A stretch of DNA of 64,000 nt from Acidobacteriota bacterium (GTDB lineage: Bacteria; Acidobacteriota; Vicinamibacteria; Vicinamibacterales; SCN-69-37): positions 1,116,001 to 1,180,000 of the forward strand of contig JADJUS010000004.1 in the NCBI GenBank assembly GCA_016716905.1, in the 5' to 3' direction. The notes under the pieces were generated by a model. It worked only from the letters and a program-made list of their open reading frames with translations. It ran no database searches and had not been told where the DNA came from. Made by a program: the position numbers and the translations under genes. Numbering within the stretch: position 1 is the first letter of the stretch; each line of letters begins with the position of its first letter. This document shows positions 39,972 through 48,057 of this stretch, piece after piece.

Positions 39972-40004
39972 AATGATCAGATTGTAGAGGTATATTCACG
40001 TCCG

Positions 40005-41960
40005 ATGACACGCCGTGCCTCGCTCCTGGCCGCAGCCCTGTATGTGGTGCTCGCCGTAGGGATGACGTGGCCGCTGGTCACCGTCATCGATCGCGAGATC
40101 GCCTGGGACATGGGGGATCCGGTGCTCAATGCCCGGATCATTCAGTGGACCGGCGGCCAGGTGCTGGCGTTTCTGAGCGGTGATCTCGGTGCACTCGGCC
40201 GCTATTGGCACGGCAACATCTTCTACCCGGAACCACTAACGATCGCCTACTCCGAGCACCTGACGCCGCAGATGCTGCAGGCGCTGCCCATCCTCGCAGC
40301 CACCGACAACGTGATTCTTGGGTAACCTGGTGTTCCTGGCCACGTTTGTCCTGTCAGGGCTCGGCATGTTTCTGTTGGTGCGCGATCTCACCGGCCGGCC
40401 TGTCGCCGCGCTCATCGCAGGAATCGCGTTTGCATTCGCGCCATCCGAATCTCACAGCTTTCCCACGTGCAGGTGTTGTCGGCCCAGTGGATGCCGTTTG
40501 TGCTCTACGGATTCCGCCGGTTTCTTGAGACAGGCCGACGGCGGTCGCTGGTTGGAGGATCAGCGGCCCTCGTCGCGCAGAACCTGTCGTGCGGCTACTA
40601 CTTGTTGTTTTTCTCCCCGTTCGCGGCGGCGTATGTGGTGTACGAACTTGCGGCCAGACGGCGTCTTCGAGACTGGGCGACCTGGCGCGCGTTTTCAATC
40701 GCCGCAGTTGTTGTCGGAGCCATGACGCTTCCGTTCCTGCTGCCGTACCTCAGCGTCAGGGACAGCGGCGTCGGCGTCAGGTCGCTCGGCGAGATCTCGA
40801 TGTTTTCCGCCGACGTGCACGCGTTCGCGACGGCGCCCGGCTGGTCGTGGCTCTGGGGTGAACGATTGGACACTTTTCTGCGGCCCGAAGGGGAGGCGTT
40901 CCCCGGATTGTCAGTGCTCGGCCTGGCTGCCGTCGGCATACTGGCGGGACTCGCCGGCCGGTGGCCGTCGATCCGCCAGGCTCTCGTGAGAGGCATCCGC
41001 CGGTCGACAGGTGGCAATCGGCGCGCTCCTGGTGTTGACGGCCGTCCATATCTTCGCCACGGTCATCGTCCTGACGACCGCGGGATTCCCGGTGCTGATC
41101 CAAGGCGTCTGGGCTGGAGTCTCGGGAAGCGGGCGGCGTGTTGCTACGCACGGTCCTGTTGGCGGCGGCGCTTGTGACCGTGGTCATGCATCCGTTCCGG
41201 CGGCGCGAAGGCATCGAGGCTTCTCCCTGGTTGTTTTACGCAGTGGCGGCTGTTGCAGCCGCGGTGCTGGCCCCTGGGACCCAACATCGCTGTCGCAGGA
41301 TTGGTGGTCTCACCGGGACCGTACGCCTTGCTCATGCAATACGTCCCGGGCTTCGACGGCTTGCGGGTGCCGGCACGCTACGTGATGCTCGTTGCGTTGT
41401 TTCTGGCGGTATTGGCCGGCCTGGGCGCATCGGCGCTCATCGCCCGCGCGCGGAGGTTCGGCACCGCGTGTGTCATCGCCGCCGGTGTGTTCATGATGGT
41501 GGAGGGATGGGCCGGACCCTTCCAGACGGATGTTCCCATCGACGCGTACGACATGAACCTGACACCCCGGCCTCTGCCGGTTGGGCGGCGTATCCCGCCT
41601 GTCTATCGCATCATTCGCGATTCGTCCGAGCCCGTGGTACTGATCGAGTTTCCGTTCGGAGTCCCTGCGTGGGACCTGTTTGCCGCGTTTAATGCCGGGT
41701 ATCACCGGAAGCCTCTGGTCAACGGGTATTCCGGATTTTTCCCGGAGAGCCAGCATCGGCTCATCGGTGCGTTGAATGCGAGGACCAGGGATCCCAACCC
41801 GGCGTGGCGTGCGCTGGTGGACACTGGTGTGACACACATTTTGGTGCACGAGGGGGCGTTCCCGGTTGAGCGGGGCGCCGGAGTGTCCGACTGGCTGAGG
41901 ACATCCGGCGCGCGTGAACTCGTCACCGACGGCACCGATCGGCTCTTCGCCGTGCGATAG
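40005..41960 (+). CDS. GT-C-like polytopic membrane protein (about five frameshifts)
   Basis: Pieces in several frames join into one protein of about 650 residues: MTRRASLLAAALYVVLAVGM, the acidic loop DMGDPVLNARIIQWTGGQVL, FYPEPLTIAYSEHLTPQMLQ, LATFVLSGLGMFLLVRDLTG, SAQWMPFVLYGFRRFLETGR, LRVPARYVMLVALFLAVLAG and the soluble end YSGFFPESQHRLIGALNART. Breaks lie near 40320, 40455, 41010, 41140 and 41270. The layout matches the gene at 13601-15278. The early acidic loop and the helix number fit GT-C mannosyltransferase-like enzymes. So many breaks in one gene leave real decay possible. Confidence 0.65.
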
Positions 41961-41966
41961 AGGCGC

Positions 41967-41988
41967 GTCCCGGGCTGAAGCCCGGGAC
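41967..41988. repeat. Family A hairpin between convergent genes
   Basis: GTCCCGGGCT and AGCCCGGGAC pair perfectly with a 2-base loop, seven bases after the stop at 41960 and before the opposing stop at 42051. It may end transcription from both sides. Confidence 0.7.
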
Positions 41989-42050
41989 CTCCGCCAGCTC
42001 GTGACCGGTGATCAGGGAGGGCATGCGGCTGCCTCAGCCCGTGCCGTGCG

Positions 42051-42725
42051 CTAACTCGTCATCGCGTAGACGACGACGTTGACGGCGAAGCGAGTGTTGT
42101 CGTCGGTCCTGAAGCGTTTGTTGCGCCAGTCGTAGTCCCACTCGCAGCCGTAGTCTTTGTTTGAGTACAACACCGCCACGCGGCCTTTGCGGTCCACGGC
42201 GCGCAGGTAGTCGTGTACGAGGTCGTCGCCCCAGCCGTTGAGTTCGTGGGAGGTCTGCGGGGACCGTCCGGAAAGTCGAAGAACGACGAATAGAGGGCGT
42301 GGCGGTTGGGGAGCTTTGGCATCGCCGCAGCCTTCGGGTCGTCGGCAAACACCCGGCGCATTTCTTCTTCGAAGGTCCTGGCGCACAGGCCGTCGATGTC
42401 GTGGTTGCAGTCGTCGGAAAACAACAGGCCGCCGGTGTCGGCGAAGTGCCGCAGGCCCGTGCGTTCGCGTTCGTTGAGCCGCACCAGTTTGTGACCCGTC
42501 ATGAAGAGGAAAGGGAAGGCGAGCAACTCTTCCGGAGTCGAGCGTGATGACCACTTCATCGGGGTAGACCGGGATGGTGGTGTATTCCACCACCGAGTTC
42601 AGCACGTTGGCCGCCACCTTCGGGTTGTAGTCCCAGTCGCCGGAGTCGTAGCGCACGCGCGCGAAGACGAACTCCGAACCGCGCGGTCCGGCATTTCGCG
42701 GCTTGGCCGGAGGCAACTGAATCAC
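42051..42725 (-). CDS. DUF4159 domain protein (two compensating frameshifts)
   Basis: About 224 residues: RGSEFVFARVRYDSGDWDYN and VYPDEVVITLDS in one frame, then PEELLAFPFLFMTGHKLVRL, LRHFADTGGLLFSDDCNHDI and FEEEMRRVFADDPKA in a second (42540 to about 42260), then back to ELNGWGDDLVHDYLRAVDRK and the end. DUF4159 is a Rossmann-like domain usually encoded within MoxR/DUF58/BatA loci. Here it stands alone. No signal peptide is visible, so the annotated start may be downstream of the true one. Confidence 0.8.
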   Translation of the reverse strand: MIQLPPAKPRNAGPRGSEFVFARVRYDSGDWDYNPKVAANVLNSVVEYTTIPVYPDEVVITLDSGRVARLPFPLHDGSQTGAAQRTRTHGPAALRRHRRPVVFRRLQPRHRRPVRQDLRRRNAPGVCRRPEGCGDAKAPQPPRPLFVVLRLSGRSPQTSHELNGWGDDLVHDYLRAVDRKGRVAVLYSNKDYGCEWDYDWRNKRFRTDDNTRFAVNVVVYAMTS

Positions 42726-42740
42726 GACCCGATCTTACTT

Positions 42741-42814
42741 CCTCAATTCCCATCCCCAAATCAGCCATCAGCAATCAGCCATCCCGACCCTCAATCCTCA
42801 ATCCTCAAGCCTCC
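42741..42814. repeat. Family B single arm (CAATCCTCAATCCTCAA)
   Basis: CTCAATTCCCATCCCC, AGCAATCAGCCATCCCGACC and CTCAATCCTCAATCCTCAAG match the right half of the elements at 28712 and 31575, but no left arm is present. It fills most of the 152-base divergent gap between DUF4159 and the next gene. Confidence 0.7.
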
Positions 42815-42877
42815 ATTTCAGCGGGCCCCCGTCTACCTTTGTCCGGGCCTCGCGTATTAGCTGGCAGGAGATTCCTG

Positions 42878-43797
42878 ATGCGACTGATGCGATCGACGAG
42901 ACTGGCCGTGAGTGTGGGCGTGGTGATGCTGGCAGTGGGTGGCGGGTGGGTGACGACCGCGACGGTTGGGGCCCAGGCGCGCACGGCGGCGGCACAGGCC
43001 TCCCAGGAGACGCAGGGCGCCGATGATATCCGGCGCGAATTCAGGGCGATACTCGAGCAGTTTCCACCGGCCCTCGGCGTGGTGCTCAAATCCGACCCCA
43101 CACTGTTGACCAACCCCGCCTATCTCACGCCGCACCCGGCGCTGGCGAAATACCTGTCGGATCATCCGGAGATTGCGCGCAACCCCACGTATTTCCTTGA
43201 ACACGTCGAACTGGTCCAGTGGATGGACTCCCGGTATGGCGGTCGACGGGCTGCGACGCCGATGACGATCGACGAACAGATGAGGCTTGAAGCCATCAGC
43301 ACCTGGCGCGAGACGATGAGTAGCTTCCTGTTCCTTCTCGGATTCGTCGCCGCTGCCTCGGCACTTGTCTGGATCTTCCGCTACATCGTTGAACACCGGC
43401 GGTGGCTGCGCGCCACCCGCATTCAATCTGAGGCGCACAACAAATTGCTGGAGCGCTTCTCGTCGAGTGCGGAACTGGCCGCCTATATGGAGTCGCCCGC
43501 CGGGGGCAGTTCCTGGCGTCGTCGCCGCTCTCGGTCGAATCAGCCACCCGCCGCGCGCCCGGTGCGCCGTTCAGTCGAATCCTGTGGTCGGCACAGGCGG
43601 GTGTCGTGCTGATCGCCGCGGGGGTTGGGTTCATGCTCATCCAGTGGCGGATGGTGGATCGGGCGGATGAAGTGGCGCAGATGCTGGGCGCCTGGGGCAC
43701 GTTCTCCATCGCGGTCGGTGTAGGATTTGTGATCTCCGCCGCGATGTCTTACGTCATCTCTTCCAGAATGGGACTGCTGGGCGAACCAAAAGCATGA
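42878..43797 (+). CDS. Membrane protein preceding an ECF sigma gene (frameshift near 43500)
   Basis: About 306 residues. It starts MRLMRSTRLAVSVGVVMLAV (signal or anchor). A soluble stretch follows (QGADDIRREFRAILEQFPPA, LTNPAYLTPHPALAKYLSDH), then a membrane helix (FLFLLGFVAAASALVWIF), a helical cytoplasmic piece (RIQSEAHNKLLERFSSSAEL), and after the indel two helices at the end (AGVVLIAAGVGFMLIQW, FSIAVGVGFVISAAMSYVI). Its stop overlaps the sigma factor start (ATGA). No known domain is recognised; the coupling suggests it is the third member of the sigma/anti-sigma unit. Confidence 0.7.
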
Positions 43798-44375
43798 GCA
43801 TCCGCCAGACCACCTTCGACGCGGCATCGACGGTTGATATCACCGCCGACGTGACGTTCCAGATGGACGAGGAGGCGTTTGGCGGGTTCTACAACCGGAC
43901 CTCGCGCCTGCTGTGGGCTTACCTCGCGCGGATGACCGGAGACCGTCAACTGGCCGACGACCTGCTGCAGGAGTGTTACTACCGGTTCCTGCGCGCAGAC
44001 GCGCGGCTCGAGACCGAATCACATCGTCGCCACTACCTCTTCCGCATCGCGACCAATCTGGTGCGCGATGGTGTGCGTCGCCGGCGCACGCAGCCGTCCC
44101 CGGTGTCACAGGAAGTCACGCCAGAGGCCATGGGCGACCCACAACACGTGGAAGAGCTGAACCGGCGCCTGGATGTGACGCGCGCCATGGACCGCCTCAA
44201 GCCCCGGGATCGCGCGATGTTGTGGCTGGCCTACGCGCAGGGCGCCTCGCACGATGAGATTGCCCGCATGGTGGGTGTGCGGCCGTCGAGCATGAAGGCG
44301 CTGTTGAGCCGCGCCCGTCGCAAACTCGCGAGTGCATTGGGTGCCGCGCCAGCCGGGGGAGGCAGCGCGTCATGA
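43794..44375 (+). CDS. ECF-type RNA polymerase sigma factor
   Basis: 193 residues. Region 2: FNRTSR-like start (EEAFGGFYNRTSRLLWAYLA), ADDLLQECYYRFLRADA and HYLFRIATNLVRDGVRRRR. Region 4: MDRLKPRDRAMLWLAYAQGA followed by SHDEIARMVGVRPSSMKALL and SRARRKLASAL, the helix-turn-helix for the -35 element. The start and stop overlap both neighbours by four bases, so the three genes form one translationally coupled unit. Confidence 0.92.
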   Translation: MSIRQTTFDAASTVDITADVTFQMDEEAFGGFYNRTSRLLWAYLARMTGDRQLADDLLQECYYRFLRADARLETESHRRHYLFRIATNLVRDGVRRRRTQPSPVSQEVTPEAMGDPQHVEELNRRLDVTRAMDRLKPRDRAMLWLAYAQGASHDEIARMVGVRPSSMKALLSRARRKLASALGAAPAGGGSAS

Positions 44376-44917
44376 TCGGCCCCACCTGCACGCATGAGCG
44401 CGACGTCCTTGATCTGGTGGCCGTGGGCCAATGGCCGCAGCGGGCCTCAACCACGCTTCGCGCCCACGTGACGTCGTGTTCCTCGTGCGCCGAGGTGGCA
44501 GCCATTGCCGCCGCCGTGCGGGAGTGGGACGACAGCGAAGCGATGCCGCACGTGCCGGACGCCGCGGTCGTGTGGCGCCGGGCGCAGATGCGGGCGCACG
44601 AGGCCGCGGCGCGCACAGCGTCGCGACCGATCTGGGCCGCGCAGGTGGCCGCGGTTGCGGGCTTTGTCGCAGCGCTTGTGTGGATAGGACCCAGTGCCGG
44701 CTGGTATGGATCGGCCTGGCAATCGCTCACCGGGGCCGTGCCGCAGATGGCGAGCATGCCCACGGTGTCGCTCTGGCCCGATGGACTCAGCCTGAGCAGT
44801 CTGATGTCGGGCTGGGGGCGCGTGGCGTTATTGACGCTCGGCGGCGTCGCCCTGCTCGCGTCACTCGTGGCCGGCGCCGTCAGAATGTCCGAGCGCGCCG
44901 AAATTTCAGACCGGTAG
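44372..44917 (+). CDS. Membrane-anchored anti-sigma factor, zinc-finger type
   Basis: 181 residues. TLRAHVTSCSSCAEVAA holds the HxxxCxxC core of zinc-binding anti-sigma (ZAS) domains, preceded by CTHERDVLDLVAVGQWP. Two hydrophobic segments follow (AQVAAVAGFVAALVWIG and VALLTLGGVALLASLVAGAV). It overlaps the sigma gene by four bases and presumably holds that factor at the membrane until released. Confidence 0.82.
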   Translation: MIGPTCTHERDVLDLVAVGQWPQRASTTLRAHVTSCSSCAEVAAIAAAVREWDDSEAMPHVPDAAVVWRRAQMRAHEAAARTASRPIWAAQVAAVAGFVAALVWIGPSAGWYGSAWQSLTGAVPQMASMPTVSLWPDGLSLSSLMSGWGRVALLTLGGVALLASLVAGAVRMSERAEISDR

Positions 44918-44924
44918 CGTTCCG

Positions 44925-44990
44925 TACGTAGCGCGGCCTGGGTCTCAAGGCCGCGGACACCGGCGCGCTTGAAGCCCAGCGCGCCCTACG
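44925..44990. repeat. Family A double hairpin between convergent genes
   Basis: CGCGGCCT/AGGCCGCG (44932-44955) and GGCGCGCT/AGCGCGCC (44962-44985) are bracketed by TACGTAG and CTACGAA. It lies between the anti-sigma stop and the lipoprotein stop. Confidence 0.75.
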
Positions 44991-45014
44991 AAATACCGGA
45001 TGAACGAAACCGCC

Positions 45015-45734
45015 TTAGCACCGGTCGCGCATCGAGATTGAATTGAGCGTGATGCTGATGGCGTTGCCGGCATCATCCACGGCTGTCAGGATCACGCGGC
45101 CCGTGGAGTCTTCCACGTTGACGCCACCCGGGTAGCCCGACTCCACCGTCACCGTCCGGCTTGCGCCAGGGCCCACGATGTTTGAACCCGCGAGTGCCGA
45201 CACGTCGGCCGCCGAAAGCGCGCGATGGTAGCGCTGCACGCCGTTGATGTCCGTCATCGTGATCTCGAGCAGCGTGATCCGGAACCCGATGTTGTTGCTC
45301 GATTCGCGGATCACCACAGCCATCTGCGCGCGATTCGGTGAACAGAGTCTGGCGAACGTCGGCGTGACCTCAGCCGTGGCGCGCATCGCCACGGTGGCGG
45401 CAAGCGAGCCGACCTGGCCCAGGTGCGTGGCCGTGATGGTGGTGGCCCCGTTGGTCAACGCGGTGACCAGGCCCGTGCCCGAGACTGTGGCAACCGTGGA
45501 AGCACTGGATGCCCAGGTGGCCGTGCCCGTGACGTCGGTGGAGGTCCCGTCGGTCAGCCGTGCGGAGGCCGCAAGCTGCGACGTCTGGTTGCGGTTGGCA
45601 AACGACACGGATGTGGCGCCGGCTGCCGCGGTGACCGTGACGGTTTGAACGGTGGGCGAGGGGGTGCCTTTGCTGGCCTCGCAGGAAGCCGCGATCAGTC
45701 CCAGCGCAAGAATGGTGAGCAGTTTTCGCGTCAT
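45015..45734 (-). CDS. Ig-like (BIG2) domain lipoprotein
   Basis: 239 residues starting MTRKLLTILALGLIAASCEA, with lipobox IAASC. The next 90 residues form one bacterial Ig-like domain (SFANRNQTSQLAASARLTDG, VTGTATWASSASTVATVSGT, GLVTALTNGATTITATHLGQ). The C-terminal 110 residues form a second beta domain (RITLLEITMTDINGVQRYHR) ending in SMRDRC. The start at 45734 is preferred because the signal begins there; an ATG at 45743 is also possible. Surface lipoprotein of unknown role. Confidence 0.85.
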   Translation of the reverse strand: MTRKLLTILALGLIAASCEASKGTPSPTVQTVTVTAAAGATSVSFANRNQTSQLAASARLTDGTSTDVTGTATWASSASTVATVSGTGLVTALTNGATTITATHLGQVGSLAATVAMRATAEVTPTFARLCSPNRAQMAVVIRESSNNIGFRITLLEITMTDINGVQRYHRALSAADVSALAGSNIVGPGASRTVTVESGYPGGVNVEDSTGRVILTAVDDAGNAISITLNSISMRDRC

Positions 45735-45836
45735 GCGGAACATCGTATACTGGAGGTGCTTTTCCCTCCACCCCGGATTTCCCGGGGCACCCCCTCTCGG
45801 GATCCAAGAACATTCAGGGAAGTCAGGATACTCTTC

Positions 45837-47198
45837 GTGCCTTTTAGTGCTCTCAAACTTCACCCCAGCTTGCTCAAAAGCGTGAAAGAGATGGGCTTTG
45901 CCCGTCCCACGCCCATCCAGCTGGATGCCATTCCTCCCGCGCTCGAAGGGCGCGATGTGCTGGCCTGCGCCATGACCGGCAGCGGCAAGACGGCGGCGTT
46001 CCTGCTGCCGTTGATTCACCGTCTGATCGACACGCCCCGCGGCAACACGCGTGCGCTGGTGCTGACGCCCACGCGTGAACTCGCCGCGCAGATTCTTGAG
46101 GACCTCAAGGATCTGGCCGTGCACACGCCTATCACCGGGGCCGTGGTCATCGGTGGTGTGGGCATGGGCCCGCAGGAACATGCCTTCCGCAGCGGGGCAG
46201 ACGTCATCATCGCCACACCCGGCCGGCTCATGGATCACATGCGCCAGTCTTACGCCAAACTCCAGCACCTGGAATACCTCGTGCTCGACGAGGCGGATCG
46301 CATGCTCGACATGGGGTTCCTGCCGGAGATTCGGAAGATCCTCAGGCAGCTTCCGTCCAAGCGCCAGACACTGTTCTTCAGCGCCACCATGCCGCAGCCG
46401 ATCATTCAGCTCACGCATGAAATGCTGAAGGACCCGGCGCGTCTGCAGATCGAGCGCAAGGCCGCCCCAGCCGTGGGCATTACGCAGGCCGTGTATCCGG
46501 TGTCGCAGGAACTCAAGTCGCAGTTGCTGCTCACACTCCTCCAGCGCGGGGAGATGGACGATGCGCTGGTGTTTACGCGGACGAAGCACCGGGCGAACCG
46601 CCTGGCTGACTTCCTCATTCGCAACAAGATCAACGCGGATCGCATTCACGGCAACAGGTCGCAGCCCCAGCGCATGGCGGCGCTGGCGGCGTTCAAGAAC
46701 GGAAGCGTGCGTGTGCTCGTGGCCACCGACATCGCTGCGCGCGGTATCGATGTGCAGGAACTGGGCCACGTCGTGAACTTCGACGTGCCGCTGGTGCCTG
46801 AGGATTACATCCACCGCGTCGGCCGCACCGCGCGGGCCGAAGCCACGGGTGATGCGTTCACGTTTGTGGCTCCGCAGGAGGAGTCGGACTTGCGCAGCAT
46901 CGAAGCGGCCATCCACAAGCGCTTGCCGCGAGTGACGGTGCCCGACTTTGACTACAACGCGAAGCCGCCGGCGGCGCTTGAGATTCCGCTGGCCGAGCGC
47001 ATCAAGGCCATTCGCGAGCGCAAGGCGGGCGAGCGCGCACGCGCGGCCGACAAGCAGCGGCGTCGCGGCGGCAGTGGTGGCGGCGCACCTGCGCCGCGGT
47101 CGGGCGGTCCCTCCGGATCGCGTCCGGGTGGCGGATCGTTTTCGCCCCGGCGTCCCGGCGGCGGTTCCTCACGCGGCCCGGCTCGGCGCAGGCCCTAA
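45837..47198 (+). CDS. DEAD-box ATP-dependent RNA helicase (RhlE-like)
   Basis: 453 residues from a GTG at 45837 (VPFSALKLHPSLLKSVKEMG). All motifs are present: Q-motif GFARPTPIQ, motif I AMTGSGKT, Ia PTREL, Ib TPGRL, II DEAD, III SAT, V TDIAARGID, VI HRVGRTAR. The tail is Arg/Gly-rich (RRRGGSGGGAPAPRSGG to the end), a nonspecific RNA-binding extension common in cold-shock RhlE proteins. It is divergent from the Ig-like lipoprotein gene. Confidence 0.95.
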   Translation: MPFSALKLHPSLLKSVKEMGFARPTPIQLDAIPPALEGRDVLACAMTGSGKTAAFLLPLIHRLIDTPRGNTRALVLTPTRELAAQILEDLKDLAVHTPITGAVVIGGVGMGPQEHAFRSGADVIIATPGRLMDHMRQSYAKLQHLEYLVLDEADRMLDMGFLPEIRKILRQLPSKRQTLFFSATMPQPIIQLTHEMLKDPARLQIERKAAPAVGITQAVYPVSQELKSQLLLTLLQRGEMDDALVFTRTKHRANRLADFLIRNKINADRIHGNRSQPQRMAALAAFKNGSVRVLVATDIAARGIDVQELGHVVNFDVPLVPEDYIHRVGRTARAEATGDAFTFVAPQEESDLRSIEAAIHKRLPRVTVPDFDYNAKPPAALEIPLAERIKAIRERKAGERARAADKQRRRGGSGGGAPAPRSGGPSGSRPGGGSFSPRRPGGGSSRGPARRRP

Positions 47199-47200
47199 CG

Positions 47201-47268
47201 AGTCCAGGGTCCAGAGTCCAGGGTCCAGAGTCCAGAGTCCAGAGTCCAGGGTCCAGAGTCCAGGGTCC
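47201..47268. repeat. Heptamer tandem repeat (GTCCAGR, nearly 10 copies)
   Basis: Alternating 7-base units AGTCCAG and GGTCCAG run without spacers directly after the helicase stop. A shorter tract in the opposite orientation lies at 49431-49460. Confidence 0.9.
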
Positions 47269-47276
47269 GTACGGAG

Positions 47277-47296
47277 GCCGGGTCTTCAGACCCGGC
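47277..47296. repeat. Family A hairpin
   Basis: GCCGGGTC-TTCA-GACCCGGC, followed by TACA. It adjoins the heptamer tract. Confidence 0.65.
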
Positions 47297-47304
47297 TACA
47301 TTGT

Positions 47305-47403
47305 TCAGGTGGTGGTTTTCAGCCTCCCGCCCAGAATGGTCATCGGCACGAGCGGCGCCGTGAAGACCACGTGATACCACAGCGGCACGTACGGCCAGGA
47401 CAT
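47305..47403 (-). pseudogene. C-terminal fragment of an unrecognised membrane protein
   Basis: The minus strand reads MSWPYVPLWYHVVFTAPLVP followed by MTILGGRLKTTT and a stop: 32 codons of plausible membrane-protein sequence. It directly follows the YjbR remnant in another frame, as if two genes had been joined by a deletion. It is too short to identify. Confidence 0.35.
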
Positions 47404-47557
47404 GCGGCGTCAGCGCGAGTGTGCCGAAGTGCTAATCGGGATTTGCCAGGGTGGCGAAGATCTTTCCGCCGACACGGAAATCCGGGTGACCCATGTGCGC
47501 CTTCTCCTCGGCACCCGGCAGCGCGACGGCCGCACGACGAAACTCGTTCGGAGTCAT
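47385..47557 (-). pseudogene. MmcQ/YjbR-family gene remnant
   Basis: From the ATG at 47557 the reading is MTPNEFRRAAVALPGAEEKA, then HMGHPDFRVGGKIFATLANP, which matches the conserved start of YjbR/MmcQ DNA-binding-fold proteins (HPDFRVGGKIFAT). An in-frame TAG at 47432-47434 replaces the usual Glu codon after NPD; HFGTLALTPH then continues. The remaining half of the gene (about 60 residues) is missing. The 391-base stretch 47199-47589 therefore holds repeats and broken genes only. Confidence 0.7.
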
Positions 47558-47589
47558 GACGGGCGAGTGAGCGGCGGCAACGCCGCCCT

Positions 47590-47796
47590 TCAGACCGGTG
47601 TCACCGAGCGCCGCCGCTTGGTGTAGTGGTAGGCGCTGAGGAAAACCGGAAACAACACGATTTGCGACATTCGATCGGCGGCTGATTCCGCGAGACCGAA
47701 CATGCCGCCGACGAGTACGACCACGACGCTGAGGCTGACCGCTGGAATCAACGCAATCCCGACGATTTTCCAGTCAATGTTTTTCTTGAAGGTCAT
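47590..47796 (-). CDS. Small membrane protein of 68 residues
   Basis: It starts MTFKKNIDWKIVGIALIPAV and has two predicted membrane helices (IVGIALIPAVSLSVVVVLVG and MSQIVLFPVFLSAYHY) with a basic tail KRRRS. No family is recognised. It lies 32 bases upstream of the YjbR remnant on the same strand. In the adjoining 47797-48057 I see no convincing gene. Confidence 0.5.
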   Translation of the reverse strand: MTFKKNIDWKIVGIALIPAVSLSVVVVLVGGMFGLAESAADRMSQIVLFPVFLSAYHYTKRRRSVTPV

Positions 47797-48057
47797 AGCG
47801 GCTCTCCCGTGATCTGACAGCTTAGCAAACACTCTCCCGGTGGTGGTCAACGTCAGGCATCAGCCGCGGCGGCACCAAATGCTTGCATTTGCCTGAAGTT
47901 CCTCGGGAGAGCGTCCTCCCCGAACATTTCTTGCCAGAAGTTGGCGTTCTGTGACGAATTTCAGTCGCCAAGGTGAAACCGTCGTGAAGGGAGCGCTGGC
48001 CCTTGTGGCCGACCAGGGCTTCGTGCGTGAGTGATCAGCGGAGGTGCGTGGACGATC

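Noticed and set aside
45744..46916. Long N-terminal extension of the Ig-like lipoprotein on the minus strand
   Set aside because: It runs antisense through the helicase gene, and a proper lipoprotein signal begins at 45734.
47201..47268. Possible CRISPR-like array
   Set aside because: The units are seven bases long with no spacers and no cas genes are present.
47940..48033. Short coding-like end (GETVVKGALALVADQGFVRE, stop)
   Set aside because: It is too short and has no start or family match; it may be a gene remnant but cannot be supported.
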